Origin: Hyposmocoma kahamanoa
Taxonomy: Eukaryota > Arthropoda > Insecta > Lepidoptera > Cosmopterigidae
NCBI RefSeq assembly: GCF_003589595.1
Contig: NW_020654810.1
Coordinates: 16,883,861 to 16,947,860 of the forward strand
Reading direction: 5' to 3'
DNA: 64,000 nucleotides
Of the stretch, positions 48,601 through 59,000 are shown piece by piece. The number at the start of each line of letters is the position of its first letter. The first letter of the stretch is position 1. Under the pieces are notes generated by a model. The model worked only from the letters and a program-made list of their open reading frames with translations, did no database searches and was not told where the DNA came from. The translations under genes and the position numbers were made by a program.

Positions 48601-50095
48601 ATGTCATTGACTTACAATTATAGTTTAGATCATTTTATGTTAAAAATTAATTTAAAAAAGTTGTCTGCTTTCATCGCTATTTTGCAAACCAGTACAACAG
48701 ACCACTTTGCAACATTTCTATCACTGGCAAAAGTTAAAAATCATCGTAATTCTCAGAAAACTAGGAAAACAATCGATTATGAACAAGCTCTAAAGTATTT
48801 GCAAGAAAGGAAATTGTCAGAACTTTTGTTTTGTGATGACCCCTGCTTAATAGTAGAACGTCTGATTCAAACCTTAATTGACTCCATAAACGAAAATTGT
48901 ACCATTCGAATAATTCCAAATAGTAAGCGCACGATAAAGCCATGGATTACTAGTGGCATACTACGTTGTATTAGAAATCGGAAGAAATTGCAGAAAACTC
49001 TCCGAAACTACCCTTACAATAATATTGCAAAGGTAACAACATACACTCGATACAGAAATTTTTGTAATAATCTCATTAAAAAATTAAAAAGAAAATACGA
49101 AAGAGACTTACTTACTAACTCAATTAAAAATAGTCGATTACTTTGGAAAAATATAAAAACCATTACTTATACTAATAAACCAAAAAGTCAAAGCTCAGAA
49201 TTATTGAATACAAGGTCGAACTCCTCCATTGCTGTAAATATCGGTAAAAACCTTGCTCGACAAATCCAGACTAAAATAACAGATGACCCTTACGCTTTTC
49301 TGCAGAGACTCCCCACTCAGTTAAATACATTTGTATTACTAGATACGGATCTCGATGAAGTGGAAAGAACTCTCATGAGCCTCAAATCTGACAGTGCCCC
49401 AGGGTGGGACAACATCTCCACTAAATATCTAAAGTTTGTAAGATTCGAAGTAGTTCCGATTATATGTCACATTATAAACCTTTGTTTCAAAAAAGGCATT
49501 TTCCCCGCCCAACTAAAAAAGTCTATTATTACCCCAGTTCATAAAGGGGGTGACAGAGACGACGTCAACAAATATAGGCCGATTTCAGTTTTGCCGGCCA
49601 TATCTAAAATAATAGAAAAAATAATTAATACTCGACTACAACAATATCTCGACAAACATAAAATTTTATCTTCGTCTCAATTCGGTTTCAGACAAGGTAA
49701 ATCAACTGAGGATGCAGTTACCTCTTTGACTTCATTAATAACAGAACACCTCGTTGTGGGAAATAAATGCCTGTCAGTTTTCCTAGATTTAAAAAAAGCC
49801 TTTGACACCGTCTCTGTCCCAATCCTAGTGCGCAAACTGGAGAAAATCGGAATCAGAGGTAAACCTCTAACTCTCCTTAAATATCTTTCTGATAGGAAGC
49901 AAAGTGTTAAAATAGGAGATTGTAGTAATGTAGAACTGGATGTGACGTACGGCGTTCCCCAGGGAAGCATATTGGGTCCTACTCTATTTTTAGTCTATAT
50001 AAACGACCTATGCAAAAAAAAAACCACACACACACGCACACGCACACGCACACGCACACGCACACGCACACACACACACACACACNNNNNNNNNN

Positions 50096-50127
<32 letters not shown>

Positions 50128-50136
50128 TTACTATAA
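48601..50136 (+). pseudogene. Non-LTR retrotransposon RT, truncated at a CA microsatellite
   Basis: An open frame with the N-terminal linker of a non-LTR ORF2 and RT motifs in order: SAPGWDNIS, ITPVHKGGD, YRPISVLPAISK, QFGFRQGKSTEDAV, VFLDLKKAFDTV, YGVPQGSILGP, YINDL. It then runs into an A-run and a CA repeat with a 10-N gap just before where FADD should be, so the predicted His/Thr/Arg-rich end is not protein. It looks fairly young because about 470 codons are open. The family is CR1/jockey-like by motif; the exact clade is undetermined. Confidence 0.85.
50023..50126. repeat. (CA)n / (CACACG)n microsatellite with 10-N gap
   Basis: Pure CA and CACACG units on both sides of the Ns at 50086-50095. 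Its length in the genome is unknown. Confidence 0.95.
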
Positions 50137-50749
50137 ACACCTAAAGTACACTTAAAGCAATGTTATGTAAAATCAATTACATTGGATATGTATTTGTAAT
50201 GATTTACTTAAGTTTCGAACCCTGAATTGTAACATAGGCTTAACTTAAAGTACATCACCATTTTTATTTTATTTTTATTTATTTATTATTATAGAGCTTC
50301 TACAAACTTGAAAATCCGTGATAGTGACCCGTTTAACTCTCGCAGGTATTGAAAACGATGACTTTGTACTAAGGTTTACTTGCAAAGAGCAACCCAAGAG
50401 TTTCGAGCTCATTCTTCTCAGGCAAATCTGCCTTACGAATTAACTACAGAGATTAATCAATATGACGATTTCGACGAAATAAAGATGACTTATCTGCCAA
50501 ATATTTATTTTGTTTTTCTTTATTTGGGAAACTTTCTTACATAAAAATAACACAATCTGAGTAAGAAAATGTTTTATTGCAAATACGCCATTGAAGCAGT
50601 GAAATGAAAAGTTACGAAAAACAATTACTTAAAGTAATCTTTGGACAACAGTGTTCCCAGTTGATCCTCCATTTTTAAAAATGGATATTGCAGTGAAACA
50701 TTATAGGCTTATGTAATTGTGGCTTGCTGTTGAACGTGGTTGTTCAGTC
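50137..50749. other. 3' flank of Fuc-A
   Basis: Contains the Fuc-A 3' UTR (minus strand), the poly(A) signal listed separately, and AT-rich spacer up to the microsatellite. Confidence 0.5.
50573..50578 (-). terminator. Putative poly(A) signal of Fuc-A
   Basis: AATAAA on the minus strand, about 172 nt after the Fuc-A stop. Confidence 0.5.
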
Positions 50750-52349
50750 TTATTCTAATCTCTCAATTTTCAACACCCAGCCGTATTTACTTGTTGAATT
50801 GTCCAATTCTGGGAGTTTGATTTCCACCACTATGTCGGGCAAGTCATCAGAAATCTGGTACTGTACATAAAAATACAAATCATATTATATAAAATCTAGC
50901 ACAATGTAGTATATTTTTGCGTAACGAATCGTCAGGCAAATTTGTACCCTTGGTGTAGGTAATAAGGCTACATCTGCAAAATGTCAATTTCCCAGGAGAG
51001 AGGTTTAAAAGGGTTCCCTACTTGAGATAGAATGCCGTTTGATTGAACATTAATTGCTCGAAAAGTTTCTTTGAGTTTCTTTTTTTGTCATTCCAAGTAA
51101 CGGGAGGAATAATATGGGCAAGGAGGGATATTATGGGCCTGCCACAGCGCCCTTCACTCTGAGACATAAGTTGACAAGTCCCATGTGCCTGTAATTTCAT
51201 CAGCATCTCTTACCCTTTGAAACGGGAACGCAGTAATGCTCACATTACTGCTTGGCACCAGAAATAGGTAAGGTGGTCGTGTTTCCCTGGATGAACTCTT
51301 TCCCAACTCTACTGCTACTAATCTCATTGAACCACTGGACCCTAAGAATTATTTTATTATTGCGGGACATTTTTAATGCTTAGTTGGCATTGAGGTTTAA
51401 TTGGTGTCGCATATTAATAAACTTGTAAATATCATATAATAACTAAAACGTTAAAAAGCCTTGTTTTCTCCAGGGAATTAAAAGTCAGTTTTGTTAGTTG
51501 CGCATCATGAAGCAAAAGTTGTCCAACACGGAGAGTGTGCGATGGAATTGCAAGATTTAATTCCGCCTACCCCGTTCCATCACTGGGGGTCATGCGTAGG
51601 CTGGGATCGCACGAAGCGTTACGGTTCCATGTTTATATGGCGAATGGCTTTGGAGTGTAATTTCCTGCCTGACGACTTATTTCCTGAACGATCGATAGTA
51701 TATAGGCATTATTTAGGTGTGCATACGCCATCGTCTACCTCATCGTCACTTAACACCGGGTGAGATGGAGGTCCACTTCACTTTATATATTATAAAAAGT
51801 ATTGTCCGCTCGTTGTTCCCTGGTGAAAACGAAGCTTTATTTAGAGAGGATGCACTTACTTTAACTTGAATACGACCATCGCGTTTCAACAATTCTACTC
51901 TATACTTTCCAGAAATCATTAATCTCGACAAGCCAGTGAGTTTCAGTTTGTCATCCTCTGGCCATTTTAAGAAAATTGTGAAAACTATGTGGATATCTGA
52001 TTTTGGTTCCAGATTCGGGTTTCTGTAATGTTTTCGTGCTCTATCTATACAGGTATACCAAGCATCAGCATTGAGAGTGTCTTGTTGGGATTCCCAAGGT
52101 GTCGTTTTATAAATTGCTTCACCATTAATTTTCAGCCAGTCGCCCAATTGCAAAAGTCGCTCTTGAAATATTGGTGCTATAATCCCTTCCTTGCTTGGTC
52201 CAACATTGATCAGTAAGTTTCCTTAGAAAAAAATAAAATTAATTTAGTCATAGAAATAGGAATGTAGTCAATCGACACCATTGTCACGCTCACTATAGGA
52301 TAGATTATATATGTTACTAGCTGTTACCTGTTATATATGTTACTGTGTG

Positions 52350-52385
<36 letters not shown>

Positions 52386-53033
52386 TGTCTGTGTTGTCGT
52401 TAGTAATTCGAGTAGCCTGCTGTAAAAAATTTTTCTTTTTTTTTATAATATTAAGTGACGGGACGAACAAGTCGTGCATGGTTTTATTGGTTTTTTTATG
52501 TAAAGAAGGAGGCAAACGAGCCGACAAGCCACTTGATGGGAGGTGGACATTTGCAACATCAGATGAACTGCCTATGCGTTGCCAGCCTTTGAGAGCCCAG
52601 TAAACACGCTTTTTGAAGAACCCCATGTCATAGCGCAAAGGGAACACTTGAGGAGGAAGATCATTCCACATCTTGCAGGTTCGAGGAAGGAACGAACGAG
52701 ATGCCCGTGTTGTCTTACAATTCCAGGCATCTAAGATGTGGGGATGGACCTACTCCTTTGGCGGGAGGTGCGATGGTAGAAACGACGGGGACGGAAACGG
52801 TTTTCCATACAAATTTTCATTCCCTATTTCTTCCCCTTTAAGATTTATTTTTGTGACAAAGACTGTGTCCTTCTCCTTGGTCCCATCTATTTATATTATT
52901 CTCTATACCAAAATTCATAAAATTTGGTTAAGCTTTTTAGGCGTGAAAACGTAACGAAGTTACTTTCGCATTTACAATATTAATTTGGAAAATTCGTGCG
53001 CTTGGTGTAATAAACACCAAAAGCATTATGTTA

Positions 53034-53074
<41 letters not shown>

Positions 53075-56000
53075 ATATGTATATATATATAAATCTTGAA
53101 ACAATGTATAATAAATGAAAATATCTCAAAACCAAATGTAAATATATCATATTTCAGCATAAAAAGTTATCGACTAAATTCGTACGTAGAATGGCTTTAA
53201 GTCTGGTAATTTTAAGTCATCTCAGTTGGGGTTGCTTCCGGGAATTCCCGGTTCCGGAAATACCGGGAAATTCCAATACTGGTTAGGTGCAATAAGTCGG
53301 CTTATTCCCAGTTCTCACCACTGGCTTTGTTCCCACTAGTAACAAACGGGAAAAAAATCCCATATGTTACCAGGTGGTAACAAATGGGATAAAAAATCTC
53401 AGTTGTTGACAATGGTGATTTCTACTGGCGACAAATGGGAAAAAAATTCCAATGGTTCCCAGGTGGTGACAAACGGGAAAAAATGTCAGTTGTTGCCATA
53501 ATTATAAATCACATAAATAATCAGATCATTTACAATTATTCAGAAAGTCTGGACACTATAAATAGAAAACAATTCATAGTTAAAATAAAAAAATGCAAAA
53601 TGTTCAAGTTTAATTATCTAATTTTGCAGTTCTTTATTTTAAGTGTTGTTTTATATTTATAGTGTCCAGACTTTCGGAATAATTGTAAATGATGTGATTA
53701 TTTATGTGAATTTTAATTATTGTATGGTATTGGAAATATCTGATGTTTAAGACTAATTTTTTTAATAATATCTATACTTTTATTATTAAACTCGAATTTT
53801 ATTTTATTACAGTTTTGATGTCGCCAGAAGAAAGTCAGTGGTGACAACTGGGAATAAGTCTATAAGTCCCGGTACCGTGATTATAAATTCCCGGAGGAAA
53901 GGAATTACCTACCTACTATGAATAATATTGTTCGTCGGCAACTTCGCACGGACGAACGTTACTGCCATTTTCTATTTGTACTTACGGAATTTAGGCCGGT
54001 AATTTAGTCCTTTATAATTTCGTAATAAACTGAAGGTTGAAAAGTAATGAACTTATAATTGAGTTGCTTTAGTGGTCTTACCTCCACAGCTCACCGTGGA
54101 CACAACCTTCGCCAGCAACTCTTCGAAGGTCATAATTTGTTCAGGTCCAATTTCAGCCCTAAAGCCCCAAGATTCTTTATCTAAAGTAAAAGCATTCTCC
54201 CATTTGTGATTTAATAAGTATCCTGTAATGAAATAAATTAAAAAAGTTTATTTCAGTAATATGTGGAAATATCAACAATAAAATCTACTACCATAATCGG
54301 GATACCAGATAGCGTAGCCGGGTATTTACTACCTGTTGGTACAACAGGTGTAGCGACGAGTAAACAAATACCTATTTTTGTGTAACTAATTTGTTTTACA
54401 TTGACAAGCCGCAATTTGTTAATAACAAACCAATCAACTAGATGGCGCTTAATGCACAGATTTTTATGGATAGTGCCGGCTATTCTTTTATTTTGTTTAG
54501 GATTAGCGCCATTTACCCATACAATGTTATCTATTGATACGAACATTTGTCAAAGTCCGAAAATAATTTAAATTCATGATCAACGTGTTAAAACATATTA
54601 ATTTAATGGCTACTGTATGTCTAACTTTTATTTATTTAAATTTAAATGTGACTAACAAAATTTTATTTAAATATAAGCGGCAGATATACAATCCATATTT
54701 GTATTGCAAAAACGAGCGATTCGTTCTGTTTATCGTTTAGGTTCTCGGGTTTTTCTCAAAGAAAACTTTAAGAGCCCACGCAGACCGTAGACTTTTAATC
54801 GGCCAATAGTTTAGTCGGGTTGGGCTGCTAGTGCGCACACTGGGCCGACTAAACAGTCTGGTGAGCGCGCAAACTAGCACACTGTCGGCCGATTTCTCTG
54901 GAAAAAATTTGCTAGTTGATAAGCTGCTCTTGAAGGGCACGGTTGCGTAAGGAAAATGAAATTGTCTAGAAATGTTATTATTGCTTTTATACAACGGAGG
55001 AAAAGGATACAGAAAAGAAACCGAGAGAATTGGGTGCATCCCATCTACAGTGGTAGATTACGAGGAAAATTTTACGTGTTGCTATCCAAATCATTAGACT
55101 TCCCAAAACAATTTTTTGCCTATTACCGAATGAGTATAACCAGCTTCAATGAACTTGTCAATTGCCATCATAACACGACCTCCCTGCACTGTCGCTCCGT
55201 GTGAAGTTTTAAAAAATAAAAAAAATAAAACAAAAATAAAAATAAAATCAAGTGAATCTATCGCCCGAGTCGGCCGACTAGATGATCGGCAAATGTACGC
55301 TATTCGACGAGCGCCATACTGATTAGCAGTCGGCCGATAGAAAAGTTTGAAGGCAATCGGGTTATAATGTGCGTACTTGCGTACATATTCATACTTATTA
55401 CCCGACCCTAAACTATCGGTCGATAGAAAGTCTGTAGTGTGCGGGGACTCTAAGGAGACTGGTATCATTACAGGCGACATAGTACATTTACTCAAATATT
55501 TTGTATGCCCGTGAAAATGTACACAATTTCATTAAGAAAGAAAATGTCCATTAACCTTAGAACTAAGTCCAAACTCATGATATCACGATTTTGTTTAAAC
55601 GATTATTTTATGGGGAACTGTATACGTTTTTACAATAAGATTCCAGAGCATATATTAAGATTATCATTTCGTGCATTTAAAACTTACATTACAAATATTT
55701 GAATTCGAAAGTTATATCACAAAATTGAAAACTACGTATTAGATAAAGATGTATGATGGAAAGACGACTTGAATCGAAGATTCCATACAAATTTGATTCA
55801 AAGTGTATTTATTTATTATTCCATAGTATTTAAATTCAATTGAAAAGAGCAATCCCTAGAGTTTCTTTCTCCTTCTTCTCCAGGAAGTCAGCAGAGCGAA
55901 CGAGTTAAAGCTAAAAATTAAGTGTACATTTATTTTATCTATGGAATAAATGATTGCTACTCTTTGACTATTTTATATTCTCACTTTCTCCGGTGTGTGA

Positions 56001-59000
56001 ATTAGCCATACAAAAATACTCAAAATATCACGAATCGTTTTCAAAAAGCTGGAGAAGTTCTATGAACAAATTAAAGATTTAAAAAAATGTTAAATACCCT
56101 CACTTTATTCATATTATTTCGTAAGCTAATAATATTTTAACAAGGTGCTTTGTTTTTATGTGAGGCGCAGCAGTGCTGAGCAGTTAACCGTTTTCTATTC
56201 AAAAATAAAGAAATTTGGTTATCAAGTAAATCATTCAAAAAACTTCTAAAGCGTTTCGAGTCAAGAAATTCGAGACACGGCGTTTTTTCCCCCATTATAT
56301 ACAAAGGGTGCGTAGCGCCGTCTTACCCGGATTATATCTATCTTCACAATTCAAGAAGTCTCCATGTTGGCAGTTGGTGTTGTTTCCCCATCTATCATTG
56401 ACCACAATCTCATCTTTAACAGGACTATCGTTATAGAGCCAAGTTAAGAGCTCCCTCGATTTCCAGTAAACGTCACTTCCATCCCAGTCTCCATCGGACC
56501 ATAGCACTGATGGTTTATAGGTATTCACTATGTATTGTATATCTGGCCAAACTATACTGTCTGTGTAAACAGTGGTTTTGTATTGTTTCTTTCTATCATT
56601 CTTCAACAATTTATTGAACCATTCTGTTAAAGAGTAATACACACCAAATTTTAGGTTATATTTCCTTACTGACTTAGAAACAGCGTCAAGAATATCTATT
56701 TTGGGCCCAATATCTACTGAATTCCAGTTAGACCGCCCAGATGGAAACAAGGTGAAGCCGTCGTGATGCTTAGAAGTGATGACAACGTATCTGAAATGCC
56801 AGAGTAAAATTATCTGAACATTGAAAATAATTGCATGGGGGTTTTAAAAAAAAACCTGGCGCTCTACTTTAATTGTATAAATCGACTCATCCGAAGAACA
56901 ATGTCCAATATGATTATACAGCGAAAAGAGGATAAATACATAATTCCGTTATTCAAACTAAGGCCTGTGTAAACGTGTTTTGAGAATTTTTATCTCGTTT
57001 CGGAAATATAAAATCGAACAACGGTCGATCTGACATCCACAGCGAAGAAGAATGAACGAAATGTACTATGTTCTGAGGACAAGTAGTCTTGCACATAGAT
57101 CTTTGTTCTACGGATGAGTCGAAATAAAAATTCTCCTTCAATCTGATTGTCTGAGCGTCTGTTGCCACACCGCGGTTACCGCTTTTGCCAACGGAGTTCA
57201 GACCAAGTCAGAACGTATTTCTCTGTGCTTGTTGCTGATCTTTGTATTGGATTTAAAAGGCTTGTTAGGCTTTCTATTGGGTTTAAATGTGTTAATACTA
57301 GCACATGTTATGTTAGCACTAGATGATGTCGTAAATTGGCTAAATGACCATAATTTAGAAATAAATTTTTCAAAAACAAAAATAATACAGTTCAGACCGT
57401 ACCAAAAAGCACCATTGACTATCGACTTCACCTACAAAGACATCAATATAGAAAGTGTCAATAATTTTACGTTGTTAGGGATAGACATAGATACAAATAT
57501 AAATTGGAAGGCCCATGTAGAAAAGATAGCACTGAAATTATCTAGATTTACATACGCACTCTGGGAACTTAAAAAATCCACAAATGAAAAAACCGCCATA
57601 ACAGCATATTACGCTTATGCTTATGCATGGCTAAGCTATGGAGTAATTGTATGGGGGAACAGTTCACAAGTAGATTCATTATTAATTTTACAGAAAAAAT
57701 GTATAAGAATTATAAAACATTTAAAGAATACCGATAGCTGTAAACCGTATTTTAAGAGCTTAGAAATTCTAACTCTGCCATCTATATATATCCTGGAAAC
57801 CGCCAAATTTGTCAGAAGATATCCAAGTTTTTACACAAGGGAGGGAGATCAACAACGTCGCTTCCCCACAAGATACCCTAATAGACTGATCTTGCCAAAA
57901 TCCAAAATGGAAATGTATGGATCCGGCCCCCTAGCTATGTCAATTAAAATATTTAACAAAATACCGGAAAATATCAAAATAGAACGAAACACAGCATCCT
58001 TTATAAAAAAACTAAAACATTTGCTAATACAAAAAACCTATTATACAATTTATGAATTTTTGAATGATCAAAATTTGAATGATTTTTCAATGACTACTTA
58101 AACAAAAACTACAATTTGACATGGCATGACATAATATTTTAATAACGACTGACTTCCATTATCAACTCCTTATTAACAAATCATTAATTGTTCTTTAGCA
58201 CGTTTTTGACATAATAATAATTTAAGACATGCGTTAAGATTATTCACTTTTTATATTTTCATTGTTTTATCAAATTAATGAATGAATTATGAATTGCATT
58301 ATATAACAAATTAAGTTTACTATATTTGTACCATTTATGATTTTAATTATTGAGATTTGGATTTTTATATTATATTTAGCGTATAGGAATAGAATTATTG
58401 AATGACACAGCATGCAGTGTAATTAAGGTAAAATCATTAGTGCCCTTACAGGGTTCATGTGTTGTAATATTTTAATTGTTAACACCTCAGTGAAACCACA
58501 TGCAATGATTAAATGAATTATGAATTATGAATTATGAATAATAATTATAACATTAACATAGAAGTATTTTTACCAAAAAACATATAACAACCATGGTACT
58601 AAAATCATCATGATATTTATTTTTTTATTATTTTTCAACAAAATAAATATTACAAAACAATACTATTAGCAAAGTTGAAGACTATAATACCCACTCCCGT
58701 AAGTTTTGTTTGCAATCTGAGTCCTTTGGTTTGTTGATCTCTTTTTTTGTGAAATTCTTTTGTTTATTTATAATAAAAATAATATGATCTAGCCCTTAAG
58801 CGACACTGGTTGATATGAACCAGCGAGTTGTGGGTAGTAAACCTTTAATGTAGCAACGCGTCAACTTAAATATAGTAAGTACTATTGGGTAGAGGCGTAG
58901 AGGCCAATTAGTAGAGTTGGGAAAAGGCAAAGTATATCATAACCTTGGTATAATGTGATTTTATCACATGAAAGTCATCAAATATACGAAATACTTGAAA

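Noticed and set aside
52324..52671. ORF with His/Thr tail as a gene
   Set aside because: The front part is a LINE C-terminus and the tail is a GT microsatellite read in reverse.
53320..53490. CRISPR-like spaced repeats
   Set aside because: Units are diverged, spacing is irregular and the DNA is from an animal; it is a degenerate tandem repeat.
54956..55204. Independent small gene of 82 codons
   Set aside because: It lies within an element with TIRs and a TAA duplication and resembles the start of a Harbinger transposase.
57229..57300. N-terminal Leu-rich start of the 290-codon ORF as a signal peptide
   Set aside because: The ORF belongs to a LINE C-terminal half; the Leu-rich part is chance upstream sequence.
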